The notes beneath the pieces were generated by a model. That model made no database searches, was not told where the DNA came from, and saw only the letters and a program-made list of their open reading frames with translations. The position numbers and the translations under genes are program-made. A DNA stretch of 64,000 bases, from NCBI RefSeq assembly GCF_018873765.1, contig NC_057923.1:60878593-60942592 (forward strand). Direction: 5' to 3'. The first letter of the stretch is position 1. Each line of letters opens with the position of its first letter. Source of the stretch: Telopea speciosissima. Its lineage: Eukaryota > Streptophyta > Magnoliopsida > Proteales > Proteaceae. This document shows positions 1-11,116 of this stretch, piece by piece.

Positions 1-1119
1 ATGGGTGCAAGATTCACAAGCAACAGGGGAAAGTAAATCAGGAAAAGAAAAAAACAAAAACACAAACAAAATAAAATGTTCTACTTCAAATCTTGTAGGA
101 ACAGATATGGGGCCTTAGCTTGCAAATGATCAAGATTCCTTTTCACCCATGGTTGGGTATCATGCAAATGCAATAATCCAATGATTATATTTAAAGTTAT
201 ATATGAAAGATCTTAGTTGGATTAGGACTACTCTAGAACCAAGAATTGATAGCAGAATATGGATTGATCTCAGAAATCAGAACAACATACAAAAGTAAAT
301 AGATTAAAAACAGCAGTAAGGAAACTTAGATTTAATATCATTAAACAATCAGCAGAAGCAAGAGTTGGATCATCCCACACGGTGTGTGACACACACACTC
401 ACACACTTAAGCCAATAACCTCCAAACTCAATCACAAACCGTAAAGTTCCTCATGGATCACAAAGAAAATAAAGAAAAAAAAAATGCTGTAAATGACATT
501 ACAAACAGCCAAGGTCCTCATGGATCACAATTCAGGAAAATCACAAATCTTCACAACATCAGAAACCCACCTTAAAAAAGAAAAAGGATTTCAAAAAAAT
601 ACCTTACAGGAATCTACCGTTGCAATCGCCGGCGGCCGGCCTGAAGAACAGAAGAACCACGGTCACGGGTCGTCAGAAGTAGAAGGGACGGAGAAGAATG
701 GAGAAGGAACCAGCCGCGGGACCTCGTTTTATCTCTGGTTTCCGCGAAGAATAATCCGGAAGAAAGTACGAGGGTTTGATAATAGTGTAATAAATTAGAT
801 TAGAAAGCTTACCAAAAAAAATAATAAAAAATTAGATTTGAAAGAGGAAATAGAGTTGCCACTGTGGGTCAGGTATGTACGGACTAAACCTAAAAAATAT
901 TATTACTGGGGTGATCGATGTTTGGGTAGGATTGCAAGTGTTCTTGGTCGTCCGAGTTGGACCGATAGGAAGACGGTTCCATGGGTAAGTGGCTGTCTTT
1001 TGCATGCATTTGCATCTCCATCAAAGCCGCTGACAGGCTTCCTGCTTCTATTTTTATCGCTCAGGAAGATGGCACACTGGTTGAACAACCAGTACAGTAG
1101 TACACTATGACGTACTGGT
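1..1119. repeat. Segmental duplication, left copy (partner 42161-43281)
   Basis: This stretch is nearly identical to 42161-43281, with scattered substitutions and small indels. In the partner the segment lies 436 bp upstream of the start codon of PhzF-like copy B. It holds a GC-rich patch (about 620-730) that stands out from the AT-rich surroundings. Two open frames (493-798 and about 838-1110) are preserved in both copies, but they match no family I recognise and the copies are too young for that to argue for coding. The patch may be a 5' exon or promoter of a minus-strand gene; this is inference. Confidence 0.9.
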
Positions 1120-1233
1120 ACCCTCCACTCGACTGTGCAGTGTGTGTGTGTGTAAGTTGATAAATATTGTCCTATTGCTGCCATCAATAAGTCTCAGGAA
1201 TAACGTGATTTGGTTCATGATACCATGCAGGTC

Positions 1234-1632
1234 GAGGAGAATTGGCAGCGTCGTCCAAGGGGACGCAGGGCAAAAGGAAAACGCTCCTTGCCGCCGGAGG
1301 TTTCTTCTGGCGTTTCAGACAAGGTGGCGCCGGCGACTCCAACTGATCAATCAGTTCCAGCAGTTAGAGAGAAGATGGATGTAGAGAAGACAGGTGGCGT
1401 AGTTGAGATTAATTATTCAAATAATTCTAGAAGTGTGGTTCCACGTGGAGCAGTTGAGTTTAAAAATTCAAATGGAACTGGAGTTGTGATTTCAAATGGT
1501 GCAGTTGAGATTAAAAACTCAAATAATTCTGGAAGTGTTGGGAAATCTAATGCAGTTTCGGTTAAGGCAGCCATAGAGGTTGAGGCCACACGTGACAAAC
1601 CAGTAAATGATATATATATATTGGTGAGATAG
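1234..1632 (+). CDS. Unrecognised open frame with internal repeats, possibly one exon
   Basis: An open frame follows a splice-acceptor-like sequence (ATGCAG, ending at 1230). The start is basic (QRRPRGRRAKGKR). It is followed by imperfect repeats of a unit like GAVEIKNSNNSGSV, seen about three times between 1400 and 1560. I recognise no family, and there is no convincing upstream or downstream exon. It may be an exon of a decayed gene or an open frame in a degenerate minisatellite. Confidence that it is translated is low. Confidence 0.2.
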   Translation, partial: EENWQRRPRGRRAKGKRSLPPEVSSGVSDKVAPATPTDQSVPAVREKMDVEKTGGVVEINYSNNSRSVVPRGAVEFKNSNGTGVVISNGAVEIKNSNNSGSVGKSNAVSVKAAIEVEATRDKPVNDIYILVR

Positions 1633-3096
1633 GAGTGATTAGCACATTTATGTGTGAAAATATTTCATTTAATTATGTATTTTATCTGTTTAGAATGGAA
1701 CTACCTTGGATATTATCTATCTTTTTCAAGGTACAGGGTATTTTCGACATATAGGAAGAATTGGAGAAAAAATACATTTTCAGAGACTAAATTAAGAAAA
1801 TCAGATCGGAGTAGTTCAATGCTACACAGGTACCAGTCTACCCATGGATCGACTCACAAGTGATCAAGGGCGAGATGGGAAGAAGTTTTACTGAAGATCC
1901 AAAAGCATAATCATCATTTTATAAAATTGGGAAATCTTCAGAAGATATCCGATATTGGGCTCATACTATCCGAAATATTAATTGGAGCAACTTTAATTCT
2001 CAGGTTGAGTCCACCTAGGGCCAGTGAGGAGAGAGATTCTCAAAAACAGAATTTTAATCAAAATAGATAATTTAAGATTAAACTCTCTCTCTCTCTCCTC
2101 CCTAATATCTCCCTCTCATCTACTACGGGTTATTTCTCTATTCCAACTTTAATTCTTTCTCTCTCTCCCTGTCCTCTCTCTTAGTTTCCAAATCGCCATC
2201 TCCCTCTACCTCTCCTCCATTTCGCACGTTTTCCTTCTTTGTTTTTGTTTCCTTTTTTTATATTATTCTTTTTAAAAGCCAATTACAAAAACAGCCACGG
2301 ATTATCCCACCTTTCCTAGTTTTATTCCACTTTTCTCTCTCTCTCTCTCTCTCTCTCTCCTACTCAAAATCACTCACGGATTCTTTATTCCTACATCTCC
2401 TCTATCTCTCATGCTTTCTTATTATTAAACTTTTTTTTTAAACACCGAGAGATATATAAACCCACGGACAGATTAGAGAGGGGATCCGATTCTATTCCCA
2501 TAGCCATTAGCCGTCTATCTCTCATGCTTTCTTAGTATTAAACTTCTTTTTTTAAACACCAAGAGATATATAAACCCACGAGACAGATTAGAGAGGGGAT
2601 CCGATTCTATTCCCATAGCCATTAGCCGTGCCCTCTTCTTTTATTTTTCTTCTTACTTCATCTTTCATCTTTGGGAAAATATCATCCCCCTCCCCTCTAA
2701 GTATCCTTAATATCAACCCAGTATCTAAGTTTTAAAAAATATCATCCCCCTCCCCCACTTTTTAAAGTTACTATCAACCGTACCCTTAGTGACTAATTCT
2801 GTTAAAAAAAGACATATAAAAAGATAAAATTACCCAAGTCATCTTTAGACAAAATTACCCAACCGTACTCCTCTACTTCCATTCATACTTCTATCTTACT
2901 TTCAAACGCTCACAGATCACCACGTGTCAAAGTAGTCATCCAACGTTTCAAAATGAAAGTATTCAAAAGTTTTCAAATTTTTGTACAAACCTTTATGAGA
3001 CCATTGAACCATGACTTGGACCCCTAAACTGCCCAACCCAACCGGTTCAAAGGTTACACAAACCATGCCCAAACCCATATTCTCTCAAATCCCTAA
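1633..3096. other. Non-coding stretch with microsatellites and a TATA-bearing tandem duplication
   Basis: No gene is seen. CT microsatellites lie at about 2083-2098 and 2335-2359. A 113-bp unit is repeated in tandem at 2401-2513 and 2514-2626; each unit holds GATATATAAACCC, so a TATA-like box is duplicated. From 2691 the sequence resembles one end of a Mutator-like element (GGGAAAATATCATCCCC), but no matching opposite end was found. Confidence 0.6.
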
Positions 3097-3195
3097 GGAC
3101 GTGTTTGGTTGGAGGTGTCGTAGGAGCCGGATTCTTAAATTGGATCGGATTCTTAAGAATCTGGTTCATGTGGATTTGGATCCTGATAAAAAACC

Positions 3196-3395
3196 TGTTT
3201 GGTTACCCAAAATCTGTCAGGTGGAATCCAGTTGAAAAACTGTTTGGTTGCTCTGGTTCTGTCAAGTGGAATCCAGCTGAATCCATATATAAGACTGTTT
3301 GGTTTCCCTGAGTCTGACAGTTGGATTCTTCCTGAATCCATATTCAAAATTGTTTGGTTACCCATGAATCCATTAGTTGGATTCTACTTGAAATA
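3196..3395. repeat. Subterminal repeats of the Harbinger left end
   Basis: A unit of about 45-57 bp containing CTGTTTGGTT and a following TCTGTCAGGTGGAATCCAG-like block is repeated about four times just inside the left terminus. The same units are in the fragment at 14131. Subterminal repeats in such elements are often transposase-binding sites; that role is inferred here. Confidence 0.7.
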
Positions 3396-3676
3396 ACTTT
3401 TAATTTAAAAATTTTTTTTTATATACAACATATGCATAAATTTAATGATAATTTATTAAAAAAAAAGATAAAAAAATTGTAAGTGGTGACATGACACTTC
3501 AATATGTGATCTTTCCCAATTTTTTTTGTATCCATACTAATATAAAAATCTGTAGTAAGTGGTGATATGATATTTCAAGTCCACAAAACGCATGGATAAT
3601 AAGTCACAGCCAAATATGGAATACATTGTATTGAATTGAAGTACATACATATGAGAGTTCATCTTCTCAAAATACA

Positions 3677-4267
3677 TCACCTGTTAAGATCTAATGTTTT
3701 TACAGCATCAAGTATCTCTTCCAACGTCTTTGTATGCTGCTCACATAATCTTGTTTGTTGTTTTGAATCTTTGATTTTACTAGTAAGGATTCTCTCCAGA
3801 TTTTCTTTGGATTGACTTGAAGTCGGTAGGATGGTTGGTTCATGTTTGTCAGTATTCCTCGCTTGGTTGTCTGAGGAGGATGTTTGTCCATCATTAATAA
3901 ATTTAAAGAATCCACAACCAGTATATTTTCCCTGCTAGAAAATGAAAACAAAAAATTTTATGAAAATGAGTAAGAATGAATTATTACAATGACAATAATA
4001 TTAAAGAGGAAAATTGTATGATAGCCATACTGCAGTGGAATTGGGGCAACACAAAAAATCTCGCCCTATGTCTGATCCTCCTGTGCACCTACGGACCTTG
4101 CACTGACCTTTTCCACAGTCACACATTCTCAAGTGATCCACCCACATAAAAAAAAAAAACATGTGAACAGGGCATTTGAAGAATTTTCTTCTCGGATTAT
4201 TCGTCGTAGTTGATGTAAATACGTTACATCTACTTTGACAAATTTCGCATCTACCAATAATGTCCAT
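3677..4267 (-). CDS. Transposon-borne GRF-type zinc-finger protein, two exons
   Basis: Exon 1 runs 4267 to 4031 and starts MDIIGRCEICQ; exon 2 runs 3931 to 3677 and ends LDLNR-stop. The intron has GT (GTATGG) and CAG borders and joins in phase, giving about 163 codons without a stop. Two GRF-like cysteine modules are visible: CEICQSRC with NPRRKFFKCP, then CDCGKGQCKVRRC with GRDFLCCPN. The second is completed across the splice by GKYTGCGFFKF. The C-terminus is rich in Glu, Lys and Gln and probably forms a coiled coil. GRF fingers bind nucleic acid and recur in plant transposon-associated proteins. It is the only one of the element's three genes that I find open. An upstream Met at 4294 is an alternative start. 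Confidence 0.65.
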
Positions 4268-4740
4268 CTGGGTACATTGAAAATTGAAGAACATAAGTAA
4301 ATAACAAACGATCCAATGGCTGATTATAGGGTGAGAACCAAAAAATCAGAATCTGAGATCACATCTAAAATTTGAGGAGATTTTTCAAAGCCCTAGATAA
4401 TAAAGGTCGAAGGACCTTCTTTGGAAGGGCAATAATGCGTCAATATATTAGGAAAATAATAAAAATTATCACCTCCATGTCAAGCATAAAAAAATGACAG
4501 AAACAGAAATGAAATCAACACATTGAGCTGTTCATAAAATGAAACAAACAGTACCATTTGATAAAATTGTTCCAAGATGCCATTCTAAAGATAACCACCA
4601 CATAAATATAAACTCTAAGTCATAAGTTCATAAACACAAAATCACAAAACATCCATGTCAACTGTTTAATATCTCAGAAACAGAAAGTCATAAGTTCATA
4701 ACCAAGTCTTCCACCCAAAGCATCAAATAAAATTGCCCTT

Positions 4741-5629
4741 CTATTCCATCATTTGAAGATAATAGTCAATCATTTCAGGCCTCTCTTCAGAAGGAGCAGT
4801 CAAGAATAGAGTAGCCTTATCCTTCTTCTCCATCAAATACTCTTTGATAATCATTTTCTTGTGAAAGTCAATCCCTGGAATGGCACCAATTGCTTCATGT
4901 AACTTAGTTGCAAAATCAGCCTCCTTGGTTGATATGGCAGACATTGCCTTGGCTATCATTTTTAATGGACTGGCAACCTTATCAACACCTGCTTTCTTTT
5001 TCTTTGATTGGGCTTGATTATTTGCTAGATGTAGAAGCCCTTTTCTTTAAACGGTTTGTACTCTGATTGAGAGTGGTACCTTCTCCTTCAAGATCCATGT
5101 CTTCACTCTCAAGGTTGATATTATCAAATGCCCCTATGGCTATTTCATTGCCTAGCCAAATAGCAACTTCAACATGAATTGGTAGAATGTTATGATCTTT
5201 CCAATATCGTTGCTCCTTCTTCTGCCAAACATTCAAATACATTATTATTCTAGCTTACCATATACATAAATTTATAAACATTAAAATGATCACCAATATT
5301 ACCTTGAATTCATTCCAAACATGTTGGCCTGCATCAAACCTATTTTCTTGAGCATTTCAACCCATGCCACTATTTTTCTGCATATCACTAAGCGCTTTGA
5401 ATCTTGCCTTCCAAATCTTGAAATGGTTTCGACATTGTTCCCAATCGTATGTCATCCCATACTTCTCATTCAATCTTTTAGATATGTCAAGCCATACCTC
5501 CTTCCTTAACCCATTGTCTCCACTCTTTCCAGTTTTATGTTGTGTGACACATAATTCCAACATATGATGAGATACTTCAAGTGGCCAACTTGCTTGTGAT
5601 CTAGACTGGGTTCTCTCTTATGTGGCCAT
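4741..5629 (-). pseudogene. Myb/SANT-like Harbinger accessory gene (ORF1), degenerate
   Basis: This matches the Myb/SANT-like DNA-binding protein usually paired with a Harbinger transposase. The trihelix-like part is visible in KEVWLDISKRLNEKYG and QCRNHFKIWKARFKAL (about 5364-5563). A GT-AG intron follows DAGQHVWNEFK and the next exon begins KKEQRYWKDHN. The C-terminus (4741-4959) carries the EKKDKATLFLTAPSEERPE block. Lesions are a TAA as the fourth codon (5618-5620), a TGA where Trp is expected after KNSGMG, and a frameshift near 5010-5020. Related elements need this protein for transposition; this copy cannot encode it intact. Confidence 0.8.
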
Positions 5630-5923
5630 TGTTTATGCCCAGTGTGACTAGTAATAAAAATAATATACAAAAATTATTGAACTATCTTCATACACAAAAT
5701 CAATAATTGCATGACAATTTGTATTAATACAATCATTTATCATTAAAATCTAATCATCCATTCAACATTGAGATCATGAAACATAATAAACCTAAAACTT
5801 AACACAACATGACATAAGTCCATAAACCAAATATAAAGGAAACATGTCAAAAGTTTAAACACCAATTCAACACAAAAATCAAGATTTAAGTTTATAATCC
5901 AATACATTAAACTATCAATTACA

Positions 5924-7162
5924 TTAACCATCAGACGAAGTAGAAGTTTCTTCATCATCCATATCGCATGTCATCCAGTCAGCCCACATGTTGTCAGCTA
6001 TTTCTTCTCTGAGTTGATTAGCATTAAGGGCTTCACCACTGTAATTATCCTCAACTTCATCATCATCATCATCAATTTGTTGGTTTGGTTGAACACTAGA
6101 ACTAGGCCCTGCAGCCTCTCTCATCTGCATCTAACCACTCATCTTCTTCTTCAATACTGTGCTGTGTAAGGATATGGTTATGAAGTAGAACACATGCTTG
6201 AACAATTTTTACTTGAGTCCTAAATGGGTATTCCGCTTGAGCCTTCAATATCTTGAACCTTAACTTCAAATTAGAGAATGCCCGTTCAATAACGCTTCGT
6301 AGCTTAGAATGTCGCAGATTAAACAATTCCTGTTTATTTGTTGGTGACAAGTTTGAATTCTTCCACTCCTTTAAATGGTACCTAACATTACAATACGATC
6401 TCAAGAATCCATTCTTGGCAAATCCAAGCATCAACTAGATAAAATTTACCTGTAGGTACCACTAACTTTTGTCACCTTGTCTATGAATGACATCCTCTAA
6501 TATTCTAGAATCCGATGCAGATCCTTCCCGACTAGATAGTATGTACGTAAACCTTCTACCATGATCGCATGCAGCTAAAATATTTTGAGATATAAGTCCT
6601 TTCCTATCACGAAACTTGCAATGATCAGCAACTGGAACCCAAGCTGGTTCATGTGACCCATCTATGGCTCCAATGCAATCCTTGAAGTAGGGGTAGTAGC
6701 TTCTTGGGTTATTCAATGTTTTTTCATGGGTTGTGGTACTTGGAGGTCGTAACACTGGGTCGTTTAAGAATTGCATGTAATACTTTGTTTAAATACCGAC
6801 TTTTGTCTCACCGAGTGTCCAAAATGCGACTTCATAACTCAATTCTTAACATTGTGGGCAATTGTAAATAAAAACATGACCAATTGTTCTTCCACTCGAA
6901 CTGAGTTCGTGTGATATAGAAGGCCACCATCTTGTAGCCTTTGACATAAGGTAAAAAAAGACCTTCTACTCATTCTTATTATATCTCTACAAGTCCAGTC
7001 GGAAGCACCAATTATTCTCTTTGTCTCCATCCATCCATGATTACCCTCAAGTCGATAAGGTTGTTTTTTGAGGAACAGTTTGTGATACTTTTCTACTGCT
7101 ATGACAACAGCGGTAAGTACCCAAAACAATATCATCTCTTCATCATCGGGGTCAATATCCAT
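5924..7162 (-). pseudogene. PIF/Harbinger transposase (DDE_Tnp_4), degenerate
   Basis: The reading starts MDIDPDDEEM at 7162 and ends TSSDG-stop at 5924. Recognisable blocks are the N-terminal RMSRRSFFTLCQRL region, GAIDGSH with the first catalytic Asp, GSASDSRILED, a VDAGF-like block with the second Asp, and KLRSVIERAFSNLK with the catalytic Glu. The tail is acidic. Damage includes TGA after AHNVKN, a frameshift before MQFLNDPVLRPPS, and another frameshift with in-frame stops around 6430-6470. All three catalytic positions can still be traced. The enzyme family cuts and pastes DNA at TWA-type sites, in keeping with the TAA duplication at the element's ends. Confidence 0.9.
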
Positions 7163-7239
7163 CTAGTACAAAAACAAAAATTACAAAATATGATGACATC
7201 AATTACGACATATGTTAACCATATGAAGTACTAAAGCAA

Positions 7240-10200
7240 AATTTTCATATACAATCTTTACACAACAACTTTATATACACAGTTCAATCCATGATTCAAA
7301 CATTCAATAAAACAACAGGCTTTTCACCCAAGCAATTCCCCTGAAGCTCTAGCTTTCTAATCCCTGTTTTGTCCCCTTAATTTTATAATCCCCTCTTTGT
7401 CAACTTCAGTCCTTCTCTCTCAGATATCTCTTTGATCTCCTGCAGTCAATAATTTACCTATCTCCTTATACACCATTCACTAAATATAGATTGGCAAAGA
7501 TATTTCTTTCACAATCTCATTGGATTCCTTCTTCACCTCCTTCGAGATGTGTGCAAGGGCATGCCTAAGTATACAAACTGGTGTTTTAAAAACACCATAG
7601 TTGGACTTGCTCAACCAATGAATGACTCAACCAAGGTAACAGATTGGTTACAATCTTCCTATCATTTGTGGAATTATTAATCACAAGAACCCAAAGTGCA
7701 ACATTTCAGATGAGTGAATACCAAAATTGTGAAGAGTTCTAGAAATGATATTGCTTCCTTTATAACTTAGTCCAAAATAGTTAAAGATCACGAAATGTGA
7801 GCAACACTGTTCAAGATTATAATCTCAAACTGAACTACATAGTTGCCATGGCTACTAGGTGAGGCCAAGGAGCCCTAGGGGAGCACCATATTCCGGAAGA
7901 TTTGCCTAATTACAGGGTATGCTTCCATATTCAACCTGCCTTGTTTCCATGGCATTGCCTACATGATGCCTTGACAAGTGACAACTTCAACCGAAAGAAA
8001 CAAGTTACGTAGTTGGATCACTAGCTGAATACAAGAAGAAGCTTGAAGGAGGCCAAATTGCAACTTGTTTACTCATAATCAATAGTAAATGAAACATTCA
8101 AGCCATCATATTGTTCATATACTCATTTTAGTTAGAAAGAAAAGAGGATATTTGCTACACATGGAAATAAAGAGAAAAATAACTGGTCATTATTAAGGGT
8201 AGAAAACAGAGATGCACGTTATGGAAAAAAAATTAAGAAGAAAACCCTTTTAAGGAACAGAGGATAAGGACAGTGCATTTAATTCATCCCTCTCCTTGAA
8301 TATGACCCTACTGTCTACCCGTAACCAATTCCAAAGTTCCAAAATTCTTTCCTTGTTTCACTAAAGCTAGAAGTAACAACCCCTTAATTAACTTACCATA
8401 ACCCTAGAACCCCACAGAGGAGACTAGAGAGTGAAGATAAATGATTTCAATGTTAAATGACCCCCCATGCAAAGCATAAGAAGATTCCAAATGCTTCAAA
8501 AAGATATTTAAGATTAGATACTGAACAACAGAACCCACCTTCAAGGTCAAATCCAACAGGATTTTAGATTTAGAATTTGTCCAATTTAAAATTCAGTTTA
8601 ACTCAAGCATATTCTTAACACTGGTTTTCTCAGAGTGGGTTCTCAAACAACTGATTTCAAGGATCGAGTGGAACAACCTGCAACCATAGCTTAAGAAAAT
8701 ATGATGATACTGTGTTATGGTGGTGATTCATGGTAAGTTATTTAATGGGAAGACATGTGAACCAGCTGAAACTTAGATTTTGTGCTGGAATCAGAAGAAT
8801 TAGAAGTGAAAATTGAGGTGGTCCCCATTTATTTTTCCCTCGTCAGAGTAAGGTGGTCTTGGATGATGGATCAAAGAATGTAAAATAATCCATCCTTGTG
8901 TGTAAAGCTGGATTTTGCTAGTCTGAACTGCTATCAATGAGTAAAAATTTTGACCTTTGTTAAATCTTGAGATTTTGAAGCCAGCCAAGCTTATGTTATC
9001 AGAAATCTGAGTGATAAATGATGACCATTGGTCCACATTGGGGGTGCAATATTTTATTGAACAAGGATACTTGTGTTATGGCCCTGTAAAGTGATGGGTG
9101 CACCTTATTCAGCATAGCTTAATATAGTGGGTCCTATTGTTTTACGTGAAAGCAATACACTGTCTGGGATGGATTCAGAATCCTCATAACTCCTTCATGG
9201 CATGAAGCCTACCCTTCTCATTTGCATAATCATATTCAGAGAATTTTGATATTTAGGGAATATAAGTGATACAAGTATTCAGCTTGAGTTATACTATGTT
9301 CTTGCTGTGTGTTTTTTATGGCATTGTGACCATTGATGCTAAAATCCCAGAATTGTTTGACAATCAGCTCGGTGTGGTATAGGACTGGGAACAAAAGTGG
9401 TATCCCTACTGAGTAGAGGGTGTCTAATGATATTTTCTGTTCTTGTTTACCGATTTATTAGTTATTACCTAAATACGACTCTCCTAGATCTACTAGGATT
9501 GTCCTATATGGCCTGAATTATTCTTTGATTTAAAGATCTTGTCTATTGGCTACTGTTTCGAGTCTTTCAAATACAATACTACATTAGAAGGGGTAGAACA
9601 GGATAACAGTAAAGAGAGCTGGTAAGGAAGAAGAGGAACAAAGAAAGATGAAGGGAAATCATACCAAGGGGAAAAAGGAAGAAAAAAAGAACGGAGGAGA
9701 GAGAGAAGTTTCTCACGCCACAGCCATAACACAGTAGCAACTCAAAAACTCTTTCACTTCATTTTAATCTTCCATTGCATTACATCAATATAAAGAAAAA
9801 CACTTTTACATGATAATAGAAACTCAAATAAAATGGAAACTAAACAATCTAGGCAATATATCAAATATGCTCTCAAGTCTCCCCAAATCATCTACTCAAC
9901 CTATGTATTTTTAAAAATCCATAACTATAATCAATTGTCTCGGAGAAGGAGAGAGTGAAGAAATGTGGCATACTGTGTTAATCCAAGATGTTCCTTCCAC
10001 CACAGATTTTCAAAACAACCCTAATTACAATCAAACCTGAAATGGAGAGGAAAATCGGTTAGCAATCAAATAATTCCAATTTTTTTTTTTAAAAAAAAAA
10101 AAAACCCTAACTACAATCGGAGAATGATAAAGGGAGAGATAGGGAGATATATACATAGACACAGAGAGAGAGACAGGGACAACGATAGAGATAGAGAGTG

Positions 10201-10250
10201 ATAGACAGAGAAACAAAGAGAGAGAGAGAGAGAGAGATAAATGGAGTAGT
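7240..10250. other. Harbinger interior without recognisable genes
   Basis: Both strands are AT-rich with many stops. Nothing resembles a protein family. The only notable features are a T-run followed by an A-run at 10081-10103 and GA-rich sequence at 10110-10240, which yields meaningless Ser/Leu-rich frames on the minus strand. Confidence 0.6.
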
Positions 10251-10273
10251 AAAGAACCTTTGTAGACGAAAAG

Positions 10274-10535
10274 GAGAAGGCTGAGAGAAACCCTAGTATT
10301 GACTTCCTTCGTCTTCGGTTTGGAGAAAAAATGAGATGGCAAGACCAGAGTTGCAGAGACAACTTCGGCTTTGGTTTGGAGAAAAAATGAGAAGGATGCG
10401 AGAAACCCTAGTCTTGATTTCCTTCGTCTTCAGTTTGGAGAAGAAACGAGATGGCAAGACGAGAGTTGCAGAGACGACTTCGTCTTCGTTTTGGAGAAGA
10501 AACGAGAAGGCTGAGAGGAACCCTATCGACTTCCT
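10274..10535. repeat. 115-bp tandem repeat near the Harbinger right end, 2.3 units
   Basis: Units begin with GAGAAGG at 10274, 10389 and 10504, an exact 115-bp period. Each includes AACCCTAGT or AACCCTAT and CTTCCTTCG. The array is open in more than one frame because 115 is not a multiple of three, but I see no known protein. Confidence 0.8.
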
Positions 10536-10793
10536 TCGTTTCGATCTCGATAAAATTGGAGTCCACAAGATTCCACCGTATTTATTTGAGGGCTTGGAAT
10601 CCTGGATTCTATTTGGAATTCACCCCCTTGGACGAATTCTGGTGGATTCCAAAATTTAGCCTAAAAAGTAGATTTTTATGGATTCTTGGAATCCAATACG
10701 GATCTGGGTTCCGAGAAACCAAACACCCAAAAAGTGACAGAATCCGGATTCCGTCGAATCAGACTCCGAAGAAACCTCCAACCAAACGCGTCC

Positions 10794-11116
10794 TAAACTA
10801 TACAAAACAGAGAACCCCATCTTCGTTCTCCTCTTCTTCTTCTTCTTCCTCCCAAAAACTCATCTGCTCCGCTCCTCAACTCTCTTTTGCTTTTCTTCCT
10901 GAGGTTTCAGAGAATCCTTGCAAACGTTCAACGACCTCTTCGGCCATCGAGATCTAAAGCCATCTGCTACGCTCCGCTACTCCCTTCTTCTTCTCTTCCA
11001 GAAATCTCAGAGCACACCAGGTTCTCTGTTGCAGGAAGACGACATCAACAGGTAATTTTTTAGTTTAAAATTTTAATATTAATTTTTGTAAGACCTCCCA
11101 CCCACCACCGGTCCAC
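10794..11116 (+). repeat. Inverted-repeat arm 1, flanking the Harbinger right end
   Basis: This arm, beginning TAAACTATA, is the reverse complement of 13802-14130 with scattered changes. It includes a pyrimidine-rich stretch and an exon-like segment ending AACAG followed by GTAATT, a plausible donor site. It may be a 5' exon of an older gene; no protein is recognised. Confidence 0.85.

Larger units (their letters stand above)
3097..10793 (-). mobile_element. PIF/Harbinger DNA transposon, complete ends, 7.7 kb
   Basis: The left end reads GGACGTGTTTGGTTGG and the right end is its reverse complement with one change, giving a 20-bp terminal inverted repeat with one mismatch and weaker similarity beyond. 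The element is flanked by TAA at 3094-3096 and 10794-10796, the 3-bp target duplication typical of PIF/Harbinger and Tourist elements. Inside, on the minus strand, are a DDE transposase, a Myb/SANT-like protein and a GRF zinc-finger protein. Transposase and Myb gene both carry stops and frameshifts, so this copy is probably not autonomous. The interior from about 7240 to 10250 has no recognisable gene. Confidence 0.9.

Noticed and set aside
2691-2870. Complete Mutator-like element starting GGGAAAATATCATCCCC
   Set aside because: No matching inverted end or target duplication was found before the Harbinger element.
10031-10362. Ser/Leu-rich open frames on the minus strand
   Set aside because: They are translations of GA-rich simple sequence, with no family signal.
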